DNA from: Candidatus Marsarchaeota archaeon
GTDB taxonomy: Archaea; Micrarchaeota; Micrarchaeia; Micrarchaeales; Micrarchaeaceae
Direction: 5' to 3'
Assembly: GCA_023485295.1 (NCBI GenBank)
Contig: JAMCZQ010000006.1
Span: forward strand, 1-64,000
DNA length: 64,000 bases
Below are positions 56,837 to 64,000 of the stretch, one piece after another. The position numbers were made by a program, and so were the translations under genes. A model generated the notes under the pieces. The model had not been told where the DNA came from, ran no database searches, and saw nothing but the letters and a program-made list of their open reading frames with translations. Positions within the stretch are counted from its first letter, which is position 1. Every line of letters starts with the position of its first letter.

Positions 56837-58396
56837 ATGCATAAAAGCCTTAAAGCGCAGAGTGCCATTGAATTTATAACGACGTATGGCACTGTGCTGC
56901 TGATAATAGCAATAGTAATATCTGTGCTTTTTCTATTCATTTCTCTCCCGAAATCGCTGCTGCCTACGGAATGCAATTTCTACAACACGTTTGGCTGCTA
57001 CGACTCGCTGTATGGGGATAACAGCTCTGGCACAATTCTTCTCGTTGTTGCAAATTTCCAGGAGCCAGGCATAGTCAATATAAGCAATTTCAGTGCAAAC
57101 ATAAACAGCGTAAGCAGCACATCCGGCTATTGCGCGCCGCGGGTTGCACTGCAGGGGCAGAAGGTTTACTGCCTGGCGTACTTTGCCGGAAAGAAGTTGG
57201 CACCAGGGGCAGTATATTCAGGCACGTTCAGCATGTTTGCGGATTACTGCGCAGTTGCGCCTAGCGAGATATCTACAGCTTATTGCCCTCCGCCCAACGC
57301 GACTAGCCATGCCAGCTTCGGCGGCTATATCAGGACCAACGGCGTAAACGAGGAAATAGGCGGAATTTATGCAGTGCCTGTCAACATAAACGTAAGCAAT
57401 TTCAACTTCTTCGATTATATATTGATGAATTTCATAGAGCCTGGATACCAGGTCAGGATAGATTTTAATCCGGAAAACGTATCGTATAAGCCCCATGAGG
57501 TGCCAAACCTGGGAAACATTAGGTTCTTTTACAAGAACGAAGAGCTTTATGACTGGTGCGAAAATTGCAACGAAAGCATGACCAGCAACGCAATATTCTG
57601 GGTTAAGCTGCCGCCTGGCACATTTAATACGCTGAACTGCTTCTTTGGCACGTGCCCGTCAAATGTGACCATTTTCATGTATTTCACGCCCTTGAGCACG
57701 CAGTTCACTGGTGTGCATTCAGGGCTTGCGCCGCAGCTGACGCCAGTGTACGGGCAATATGACAACGGAGAAGCGGTCTTCAATTATTACACCGATTTTG
57801 CAGGCACTGGCGTGCCTGCCAACTGGGTTGATGAACTAGGGGACAATTACACGATAGACAACGGGGCGTTCTTTTCAGGAACCACACTGCTTCAGAAGGT
57901 TAACGATTTCCCATTGGACCTGTATAACCTTACAGAGGCACGCATAACCCTTTTTAGTGCAGGCGCAGGTGGCATAATAAGCGGCATTAACGGAACCGGG
58001 AAGGACAATGACAGATGCGGCTTCGGGCCTTACAACGACACATGGATTTACGTAGGCCATGGCACTGGGCAGCTGTGCTATGGCGAAACCTTCGGCCTTG
58101 AAACCGGCAATTCCACTATAGCTTATTTTGGCACTCCTTCCGGAGTAAGCAGCGCTGTGCCAAGCACAGGCACTTTTACAATAGGCCTTGGCAATAGCTT
58201 TTCGTCAGCTTATTACTTCTACAACAGCTCACTGCAGACTGACGGCAGCCTGCCTGGGGGCATCTTCGGCTATTTTGGCATAGAAAACAAGAATGCCGAT
58301 TTCAAGGTTAGCTGGGTAAGGTCCATTACAATGCTAAGCGGAGGCGCAATGCCAACCATAACATTCGGGCCGATACAAAAAGAGCCATACACTTGA
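56837..58396 (+). CDS. Pilin-like surface protein with class III-type signal and DUF2341-like domain
   Basis: A 519-residue protein. Its N-terminus KAQSAIEFITTYGTVLLIIAIVISVLFLF (in parts) is the archaeal pilin/'QSAIEF' type: a basic start, QSAIEF and a hydrophobic helix at 14-40. Peptidase cleavage before Q or A would expose the helix for pilus-like assembly. Residues about 215-345 (PGYQVRIDFNPENVSYKP, WVKLPPGTFNTLNCFFG, YGQYDNGEAVFNYYTDFAGTGVPANWV) resemble DUF2341, a C-terminal carbohydrate-associated module, with a LamG-like end. Cys pairs suggest disulfides. Possible adhesin. Confidence 0.8.
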   Translation: MHKSLKAQSAIEFITTYGTVLLIIAIVISVLFLFISLPKSLLPTECNFYNTFGCYDSLYGDNSSGTILLVVANFQEPGIVNISNFSANINSVSSTSGYCAPRVALQGQKVYCLAYFAGKKLAPGAVYSGTFSMFADYCAVAPSEISTAYCPPPNATSHASFGGYIRTNGVNEEIGGIYAVPVNINVSNFNFFDYILMNFIEPGYQVRIDFNPENVSYKPHEVPNLGNIRFFYKNEELYDWCENCNESMTSNAIFWVKLPPGTFNTLNCFFGTCPSNVTIFMYFTPLSTQFTGVHSGLAPQLTPVYGQYDNGEAVFNYYTDFAGTGVPANWVDELGDNYTIDNGAFFSGTTLLQKVNDFPLDLYNLTEARITLFSAGAGGIISGINGTGKDNDRCGFGPYNDTWIYVGHGTGQLCYGETFGLETGNSTIAYFGTPSGVSSAVPSTGTFTIGLGNSFSSAYYFYNSSLQTDGSLPGGIFGYFGIENKNADFKVSWVRSITMLSGGAMPTITFGPIQKEPYT

Positions 58397-58402
58397 TTGC
58401 CC

Positions 58403-59140
58403 TCAGACCATTTTTGATGCAATCTCCTGGGCGGCTATGTCTATCGGGTTTATTATGTGGCTTACACCAACGCTCTTGAGATGCTTTTCCATGTCTGGCG
58501 TTTCGGCTATCACTGATATGGGCTTGCTAGGCGCAAGGTTCTTGGCTATTATCGCTGCGTAAAGGGAGCGCGCGCTGTCGCTTGTGTCAACGACTATGTA
58601 CTTTGACTTGTCAAGCTCGAACTGCTTCATGTCGTCTTCGAGCGTTTCGTCGGCTATGAACGCCTTGTATCCGTAGCTTTTTATCCTGTCAAGCGTTACC
58701 TTGTCCGAAACTATCACTATGAACCTTGATGCCTTCTTCTGCAGCATTTTGGCCAATGCGGCATTCGTCGATCCATAGCCTATGAGGATTATATGGTTCT
58801 TTAACGCCCTGCGCTCAAGCGCAGACACTCTTCCAGTCATATTTTCTATTCTCGAATTCACAAAACCACTTGATATTATGGTTACGGCGCTAAGAAACAC
58901 GCTTAGGCCCACCAGTATCAGTATTATGACAAACGCCCTTGCTATGGGCGCAACTGGCACTATGTCGCCATATCCGACGGTCCCTAGCGTAACCACTGTA
59001 AAGTATAATGCAGTTAGAAGCGAATGTATTGGCACGTTGAAGTCTCCCCTGCTGCCCAGCTCGTAAGTTATTATTGTCCCTGAAAACAGCACTGCAAGGA
59101 TTATTAGTCCGTAAACTAAAACCTGCGCTTCTATTTTCAT
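58403..59140 (-). CDS. Potassium channel with RCK/TrkA-N domain
   Basis: A 245-residue protein: helix 1 (about 6-28), pore loop with selectivity filter TVGYGD at 54-59, helix 2 (about 65-95), then an RCK-type Rossmann domain (HIILIGYGSTNAALAKMLQKKASRFIVIVSD through VSHIINPIDIAAQEI). It conducts K+ with gating by a bound nucleotide or ion. Convergent with the pilin-like gene. Confidence 0.93.
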   Translation of the reverse strand: MKIEAQVLVYGLIILAVLFSGTIITYELGSRGDFNVPIHSLLTALYFTVVTLGTVGYGDIVPVAPIARAFVIILILVGLSVFLSAVTIISSGFVNSRIENMTGRVSALERRALKNHIILIGYGSTNAALAKMLQKKASRFIVIVSDKVTLDRIKSYGYKAFIADETLEDDMKQFELDKSKYIVVDTSDSARSLYAAIIAKNLAPSKPISVIAETPDMEKHLKSVGVSHIINPIDIAAQEIASKMV

Positions 59141-59192
59141 TTTATGCCAGCCCCACGCAAATCTTTTTATAACAAAAGCTTAATTTATTTAT

Positions 59193-60491
59193 GTGACTTG
59201 GCTTAAATATCTTTTTGCTGGGATCGCAGCAGCGCTCATAATCGCAATAATTGCAGCGTTTGTTGTCGCATCGCAAAGCAGCGGCCATGGGGAAAAGGCT
59301 GCAAGCCCTGTTCCAGTACTGCTTTATACTGTTGGATTCCCTGAAGAGTTTGGCTCGGTCTATGTGGGCAGTGCTGATCTTAGCGCCAAGTACTTAAATC
59401 ACAGCGCGTACGGGCCTAAGCTTAGCTTCGAACCGCTGCACGATAGTATTTCTTTTGTTGCAAATATTAACAAGAGTGAAACGCCATACGAGCTGGAATA
59501 TAATTTTTCTAGCGTGAATTTTTCAGTAAGAGGCGAGCCAGTATCGGCCAGGCCAAGCTCTTTTTACTTTAATTACTCTTTGCCTAGGCATGCGCAATAC
59601 AACGCAATCGCGATAAAATTGGCTTTCTTGCCGCTTGAAATTTACGGTAAGAACACAAGCTTTTACCTAGTGCCTGCTACTTATTTCAGGCAGTATATGG
59701 GAAACGTATCTGACGCATACATAAGCATGCAGAATGCAAGTTTTATTCCGCTGCAGAACTATTCGAAATTTTTAAGGGCTAATCTCAGCCTTGCAGATAA
59801 CGGCTCTGCAATGCGCATAAGCATAAGCAACAATGGCAGCGCGCCGTTCAACTTGAAATATGTGCTTATATCCGGGCCGTTCTTAATGCAAGGCAATGCT
59901 GCTGCACTACCTGCTGCAAACTACTCCAAGTCCCAGGAAAGCTTCCTTTATTTGATAGATGGAATAAGCAGGCTCGGAATAAACATGAGCTCCAACACCA
60001 CTTTGTCTTATATACAGACCAATGGTTCCAGGATTGGCAGATTAGAAGACTATGTGAAAAGCGCACCTTATATGCAGGATAATATTTCAGCAATGTTCAA
60101 CGCCACGCTTAATGTGTCTAGGCTTGCATACCTTGAGCAGATAATGGAAAACAGCGGCTATTACTATGCAATGCATGCGCTGAACGACTTTGACCCGTAT
60201 AATTATACCGTAAGGGTTTATGCATCAGGGCTGAATGCCTGGTTTGATTCCTACCATGGCATTCTGGCTTTATACGCAGCTAAAAACACGACTTTGCAGA
60301 CGCCAATATCAGAAAGCGAGCTTGAAGGCCAGGCATTCGCCATTCAGCCTTCAGGGAGCAGGGACCTTACAGTAGCGCTTGGAAATTTAAGCGGCATAGG
60401 AAAGCTGAAAGCCCTGCAAGGCAGCTATTATTCGACGCTTGTTTTCGGGTCTGGCGGGCAGTATGCAATAGAGACTAACGCAAGCGCATAA
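59193..60491 (+). CDS. Membrane-anchored surface protein, unknown
   Basis: A 432-residue protein with N-terminal helix (WLKYLFAGIAAALIIAIIAAFVVA, 3-26) and an N-x-S/T-rich exterior that lacks Cys. The strand-rich first half (VPVLLYTVGFPEEFGSVYVGSADLSAKYLN...) is followed by a helical part near SQESFLYLIDGISRLG. The start is GTG 59193; the ATG two bases earlier meets a stop at once. Unknown function; it resembles the other glycosylated envelope proteins in this window. Confidence 0.75.
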   Translation: MTWLKYLFAGIAAALIIAIIAAFVVASQSSGHGEKAASPVPVLLYTVGFPEEFGSVYVGSADLSAKYLNHSAYGPKLSFEPLHDSISFVANINKSETPYELEYNFSSVNFSVRGEPVSARPSSFYFNYSLPRHAQYNAIAIKLAFLPLEIYGKNTSFYLVPATYFRQYMGNVSDAYISMQNASFIPLQNYSKFLRANLSLADNGSAMRISISNNGSAPFNLKYVLISGPFLMQGNAAALPAANYSKSQESFLYLIDGISRLGINMSSNTTLSYIQTNGSRIGRLEDYVKSAPYMQDNISAMFNATLNVSRLAYLEQIMENSGYYYAMHALNDFDPYNYTVRVYASGLNAWFDSYHGILALYAAKNTTLQTPISESELEGQAFAIQPSGSRDLTVALGNLSGIGKLKALQGSYYSTLVFGSGGQYAIETNASA

Positions 60492-61247
60492 TCAACTTCG
60501 CAGCAATGGGTTTTTGCCTTGGTGCAGTATTTTGCTTGCTGAATACCTTATTTCCTTGTATTTGCTGTTTTTTGAAAGCCACTGTATTGCCTCCATATCA
60601 TGCCAGTGGTAGAGCCCAGTGGCCTGCGTGACAATATCCTGCTCTTCGAATATGCGTATTAGGGTTCCGTGTCTTGGCTCCGAAGTCACGGCGCCCATAT
60701 ATATCACTATGCTGTATTTTCTCTTATAGCCAGAGCCAAAAAGCATATCGTCCAGCACAGCGTCGACTTCCGGCGTTTTCGTGTCTATGTTCCTGTTGAG
60801 CAGCGCAAGGGCTACCGCATACGGATTGTCCCAGTTGGCAATGGCATGCAGTATGAAATCCTTGTTATTCGCAACTAGTGCCATGTACTCGATTATCTCG
60901 CTATAATTGGAGTACTGTATGCTCACGGACTGCAGTTCACGTTCATCTTCAGAATACAGCCTTGGCAGCACCCTTTGGAATTGCTCGTAGGTTGCAACAT
61001 TTTTTCGCATCATGAAGATGCTTGACCTGTCATCTGTGTTGTGCTGGTCTATCCTCTGGTATATTATCTGCTCGAATGGGTGTTCCGAACGCATGCCCCG
61101 CCCGTATAGGTTTTGCGCTTTGTAGTCGTACCTTACTTTTGACTCTGCCATGCGGTAAAATGAGCGCGACACGTCTTCGAAGACCTGCTCTTTTGTGTAT
61201 GGCTTTGGATCGATGCGTGAAAAATCCTTAAACACTTCGTTGAACAT
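60492..61247 (-). CDS. Helical protein of unknown function, possible alpha-solenoid
   Basis: A 251-residue soluble protein. Rich in amphipathic helices with repeated pattern (NKDFILHAIANWDNPYAVALALLNRN, EVDAVLDDMLFGSGYKRKY, AIQWLSKNSKYKEIRYSASKIL), which looks like HEAT/ARM-type packing and may hold partners together. No catalytic motif. The stop codon directly abuts that of the secreted protein gene. Confidence 0.66.
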   Translation of the reverse strand: MFNEVFKDFSRIDPKPYTKEQVFEDVSRSFYRMAESKVRYDYKAQNLYGRGMRSEHPFEQIIYQRIDQHNTDDRSSIFMMRKNVATYEQFQRVLPRLYSEDERELQSVSIQYSNYSEIIEYMALVANNKDFILHAIANWDNPYAVALALLNRNIDTKTPEVDAVLDDMLFGSGYKRKYSIVIYMGAVTSEPRHGTLIRIFEEQDIVTQATGLYHWHDMEAIQWLSKNSKYKEIRYSASKILHQGKNPLLRS

Positions 61248-61580
61248 ACTATACCAATACGCAAATCAATTATTTATTATTAGCTTTCCGGCTTTTTGAC
61301 AATTAAGTTGACAGCATTTGACTGGCGGCAGGCTGCAAAACCTTCAATCAGCAAGGCACCTAAAGCATTTTTGAATGCTTGCAAAAAGCGGCAAAGCCAT
61401 AATTGCAGTTCCTGCGGCTATCCAATCATAGGCAATTTGGGAAAATGCTGTGGAAACTGGCACAGGCCTGTGCCTGCGCGTATTGCCGCATGGCAAAGAG
61501 GCATTATTTGTACAAAAGTAATAAATAATTGAAATAGTCCTTCTTAAAGCTAAAAGTTAGAATAGCTTGGGTGAAAAAAG
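61248..61580. other. 333-bp intergenic region with a doubtful Cys-rich ORF and a 16-bp palindrome
   Basis: TATA-like TTATTTATTATTAG (near 61270) and ATTATTTGTAC (near 61503) lie toward the two flanking start sites. A 78-codon plus-strand ORF from TTG 61296 to 61532 has NCSSCGYP and KCCGNWHRP, a possible zinc ribbon, but no good start or ribosome site. Within it GGCACAGGCCTGTGCC at 61459-61474 is a perfect palindrome, and its neighbourhood could fold as RNA. I see no support for a known ncRNA. Confidence 0.3.
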
Positions 61581-62120
61581 ATGCCAGTAGAATTGAAGAA
61601 CAGGGAAACTGCAAGGAAGGAAACGAAAAACACAATATCTGACAGGAGCGAGATAGAAAACGCACAAAGACTCGCAGACAGAATCATATACCTTAAAAAT
61701 CATAATATCAAAAAATATGAGGATGGCGCAAGCGAAGCGGTGCTCGACAACGTTAAGATTTGGCTCAGTTGGATAGCTAAGGTGAACAAAGGCAGCCTGC
61801 ATGAGCTTGAAATGCTTAAAGCTGCTGCGAGCTCTTCAAACTTCCTAAACATGAAAGAAGAACACGTCAGGGATTACGGAGTGCTGGACCACATTATAAG
61901 GCTCGAAGAAAGGAAGATTGACCTGCGTGACCCAGCAGCGAACTTTATGGTTGCAATACGCGACCAGGACGATCTCATCAGAACGCTTGCACTGATGAAA
62001 GAGGAGTACAAAGGCACAACGATAGGCAAGCTCGCTGCACATGCGATTGATGTGGAGACAAAGATAAAGAACACCATATCAAACAAGCTAGACGACCTGA
62101 TGGAGCACTCCATGAGGTGA
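61581..62120 (+). CDS. Helical protein of unknown function
   Basis: A 179-residue charged, largely helical soluble protein, RETARKETKNTISDRSEIENAQRLADRIIYLKNHNIKKY at the start (in parts) and a C-terminal helix (TKIKNTISNKLDDLMEHSMR). Two similar helical stretches (KNTISDR near 16 and KNTISNK near 168) suggest an internal repeat or coiled coil. Four bases before the HIT gene, so co-transcribed with it. Unknown role. Confidence 0.72.
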   Translation: MPVELKNRETARKETKNTISDRSEIENAQRLADRIIYLKNHNIKKYEDGASEAVLDNVKIWLSWIAKVNKGSLHELEMLKAAASSSNFLNMKEEHVRDYGVLDHIIRLEERKIDLRDPAANFMVAIRDQDDLIRTLALMKEEYKGTTIGKLAAHAIDVETKIKNTISNKLDDLMEHSMR

Positions 62121-62124
62121 GCCT

Positions 62125-62520
62125 GTGCAATGCGTATTCTGTACGCTTGCGGCTGAGCATGAAAAACACCTGTTCGACGGACGACATTGTTATGCCGTCC
62201 TGGACATAAATCCTGCTTCGAGAGGGCATATGCTTGTCATAACGGACGAGCATTATGAGACCCTGCTTGAAGTTCCGGATGACGTTGTAGCTGAGCTTTT
62301 TATAGTGGCAAAGGCCCTTGGGGCCAAAGCTGTCGAAAGGCTTGGCGCGTCAGGCCTGAACATAGGCACCAACATAGGCAGGATTGCCGGCCAGGAGATA
62401 ATGCATACGCACGTCCATATAATACCAAGATATACAAATTCGTGGCCGCATGGAAGGAAGCGCCTTTCCGATGCAGAAGGGGGCGAGCTTTTTAATCTTT
62501 TGAAAATTGATAGCATTTAA
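62125..62520 (+). CDS. HIT-family nucleotide hydrolase/transferase
   Basis: A 131-residue histidine-triad protein. N-terminal CVFCTLAAEHEKHLFDGRHCYAVLDINPASRGHMLVITDEHYETL (in parts) and the active site IMHTHVHIIPRY with the His-x-His-x-His triad. Likely a Hint/adenylate hydrolase or related Ap4A-like enzyme. A Cys pair at residues 3 and 6 (CVFC) with His near 34 may bind zinc, as in many archaeal HIT proteins. Start is GTG 62125 with GAGGTGA upstream. Confidence 0.92.
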   Translation: MQCVFCTLAAEHEKHLFDGRHCYAVLDINPASRGHMLVITDEHYETLLEVPDDVVAELFIVAKALGAKAVERLGASGLNIGTNIGRIAGQEIMHTHVHIIPRYTNSWPHGRKRLSDAEGGELFNLLKIDSI

Positions 62521-62585
62521 ATGGCTTTCTGGAAGCTTGGAAATGTTTAAATAGGCTGAAAGCCGTATAATAGAGTGGTGATACA

Positions 62586-62765
62586 ATGGCCAAAAAAACT
62601 TTTGCGTGCAAGGACATAGGGATGCAGTGCGGATTCACAGCTGAAGCGCAGAACGAGAAGGATCTGATGCAGAAGATTGCAAAGCATGCCAAAGAAGCAC
62701 ATGGCATGAACAAGATTGACGATGCAACCATGAAGAAGGTGCAGGCTGCTATAAAGACTGTTTAA
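62586..62765 (+). CDS. DUF1059-family small protein
   Basis: A 59-residue protein. CKDIGMQCGFTAEAQNEKDLMQKIAKHAKEAHGM (in parts) matches DUF1059, a small family with Cys near the N-terminus and a C-terminal helix; it may bind metal, but function is unknown. It begins after a TTTAAATA box (62546) and GTGGTGATAC upstream. Stands alone between HIT and Taw1. Confidence 0.82.
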   Translation: MAKKTFACKDIGMQCGFTAEAQNEKDLMQKIAKHAKEAHGMNKIDDATMKKVQAAIKTV

Positions 62766-62847
62766 AGCTGTTTCTCTGTTTTTAATTTTTCTTGTTTTTA
62801 TATTTTTCTGATTGATATAGTATTGTTTTAGGTTTAGAGGTGTCAAT

Positions 62848-63840
62848 TTGGCCAAAATGCCCAAGCAACTGCAGGACCATATGGAAAAGCAAGGCTACCA
62901 TTTTGTAGGGCAGCATTCTGCAGTGAAGATATGCGAATACACCGCTAACGGCCTTCGCGGGGAAACGCTGTGCTACAAATACGCTTTTTACGGGATAAAG
63001 AGCTGGCAGTGCATACAGGGCACCCCTGCAATAGGCTGCGACATAGGCTGCAGGTTCTGCTGGAGGCTTATCCCTGAGGAGGAGGGTTTCAAGTGGAACG
63101 AGCTCAATGCAGTGAGCGAATGGGACGACCCGGAATTCATAGTGGAGAACATGATAAAGGAGCAGCGCAGGATTGTAAGCGGTTTCAAGTCCATAGCAAA
63201 CAACGATTTGAGGATGAAAAGGTGGAATGAGGCAAACGACCCAAAGCACGTTGCAATAAGCCTTACAGGCGAGCCGACGTTCTATCCAAAGCTCAGCGCC
63301 CTTCTTAGGGCCTTCCACAAGCGCGGCATAAGCACGTTCTTGGTCAGCAATGGCACGCTGCCCGAAGCGATTGCAAGGCTTGACCCGCTCCCTACACAGC
63401 TCTACATATCTCTGCAGGCCCCTGACGAAGAAAGCTACATTTATGTGACTAGGCCAAAGATAGCGAATACGTGGGAGAGGTTCCTGAAATCCCTTGAAAT
63501 GCTCTCAAAGCTTAATACGCGCACTGTGCTAAGGATGACGCTCATAAAAGGGCTCAACATGACAAATCCTGAAGGCTATGCAAAGCTCATATCGCTTGCA
63601 AGGGCCAATTACGTAGAGGTAAAGGGCTTTTCATACGTTGGAGGGGCCAGATCGCCTGAAAGGGGCCTGAGCCTGGCAAGCATGCCAAAGCATGATGAGA
63701 TAAAGGCGTTTGCAGGCGAGCTTGCTAAGCTGACAGGCTATATGTACACAGCGGAGCACGCTCCAAGCAGAGTAGTGCTTCTGTCAAGGGATGAGCCCTC
63801 CGCAAAGAGCAGGATAATAGATTTCAGCAAAATACACTGA
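62848..63840 (+). CDS. taw1: tRNA 4-demethylwyosine synthase Taw1 (TYW1)
   Basis: A 330-residue radical-SAM enzyme that builds the tricyclic base at position 37 of archaeal tRNA-Phe. Cluster motif CDIGCRFC (Cys64, 68, 71) sits with QGTPAIGCD and RLIPEEEG; ISLTGEPTFYPKL, LFVSNGTLP-like LVSNGTLPEA and LYISLQAPDEESY are typical of Taw1/TYW1. Other Cys (29, 42, 55) may bind the second cluster. Start is TTG 62848 with GAGGTG five bases before it; ATG 62857 is an alternative. Confidence 0.95.
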   Translation: MAKMPKQLQDHMEKQGYHFVGQHSAVKICEYTANGLRGETLCYKYAFYGIKSWQCIQGTPAIGCDIGCRFCWRLIPEEEGFKWNELNAVSEWDDPEFIVENMIKEQRRIVSGFKSIANNDLRMKRWNEANDPKHVAISLTGEPTFYPKLSALLRAFHKRGISTFLVSNGTLPEAIARLDPLPTQLYISLQAPDEESYIYVTRPKIANTWERFLKSLEMLSKLNTRTVLRMTLIKGLNMTNPEGYAKLISLARANYVEVKGFSYVGGARSPERGLSLASMPKHDEIKAFAGELAKLTGYMYTAEHAPSRVVLLSRDEPSAKSRIIDFSKIH

Positions 63841-63848
63841 TTGCTTGC

Positions 63849-64000
63849 TCAGCTCTTTTTTGCAGTATTCTCCTGGCCCTGCAGGTATATCTCGGTTGAC
63901 AGCTTGAACCTGGATACCGAATGTGCAACAACTTTGCCGTTGCCGTTGAATTTTGCAAGGAAAAGGCCTACGCCCCCGAACATCGCGGTCTTTATGTTGT
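63849..64000 (-). CDS. AIM24-family protein, 3' end only
   Basis: Minus-strand reading frame, truncated by the window edge; the last 50 codons are seen. The end ...TAMFGGVGLFLAKFNGNGKVVAHSVSRF... matches the C-terminal AIM24/TIGR00266 signature (FtGvG-glFlakftGpGkv). Function is not established beyond a role near membranes in yeast mitochondria. Convergent with taw1. Confidence 0.7.
   Translation of the reverse strand, partial: NIKTAMFGGVGLFLAKFNGNGKVVAHSVSRFKLSTEIYLQGQENTAKKS

Overview
The window is a dense archaeal chromosome segment. Nearly every gene is archaeal in type: archaeal exosome (Rrp4/41/42), 20S proteasome alpha subunit, aIF1A, aIF2-beta, Orc1/Cdc6, SRP54 and 7S RNA, pelota, RNase P proteins, CDP-archaeol synthase, geranylgeranyl-reductase-like enzyme, histone, TATA boxes and leaderless or GGTG-led genes. 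Unlinked rRNA, very compact coding, introns at odd tRNA positions, pilin-like 'QSAIEF' proteins and odd bases at universal 16S sites point to an ultrasmall DPANN lineage, most likely Micrarchaeota/ARMAN-like. That placement is inference, not a database result.

Layout. 1-1166: 3' part of 16S rRNA, split by a 519-nt archaeal intron coding for a degenerate LAGLIDADG protein. No 23S follows. 1.3-6.5 kb: pyrophosphatase, ArsC-like phosphatase, then a mercury/thiol locus (HxlR-type regulator, membrane protein with a Cys-Cys pair, membrane-anchored thioredoxin fold, MerA-like reductase) and an M20 peptidase. 6.5-20 kb: alaS, EXO5/Cas4-like nuclease, DedA protein, pelota, MGMT, ilvE, pth2, carS and a membrane-embedded tandem AAA+ ATPase. 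20.4-21.6 kb: tRNA-Lys, tRNA-Ser with a 17-nt D-loop intron, and SRP RNA. 21.7-29.5 kb: information-processing block (aIF2-beta, aIF1A, Orc1/Cdc6, two RNase P proteins, then proteasome alpha, SBDS, exosome, L37Ae, RpoP). 29.5-45.4 kb: PRC-barrel, histone, thioredoxin, hisS, DUF763, secY, a three-gene overlapping operon (DUF929, membrane Cys protein, V4R protein), tatD, tRNA-Arg with a 27-nt T-loop intron, DRG GTPase, a 20-residue Lys/Ser microprotein, SRP54, a GT4 glycosyltransferase and a one-repeat TBP. 45.5-53.5 kb: reductase and the complex I membrane arm nuoHIJKLMN. 53.5-64 kb: surface/secreted proteins, potassium channel, acylphosphatase, HIT protein, DUF1059, Taw1 and the 3' end of an AIM24-like gene.

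Two themes stand out. First, RNA splicing: the 16S intron and both tRNA introns form the same bulge-helix-bulge (two 3-nt bulges separated by 4 bp), and cutting each bulge after its second base restores a canonical RNA in all three. Second, the 16S decoding site (h44) has three consecutive, fully compensated base-pair changes at E. coli 1404-1406/1495-1497. Thiol/metal chemistry recurs at two loci that each pair a multi-pass protein carrying intramembrane cysteines with a membrane-anchored thioredoxin-fold partner.

All calls were made by reading; no database search, structure prediction or codon statistics were run.
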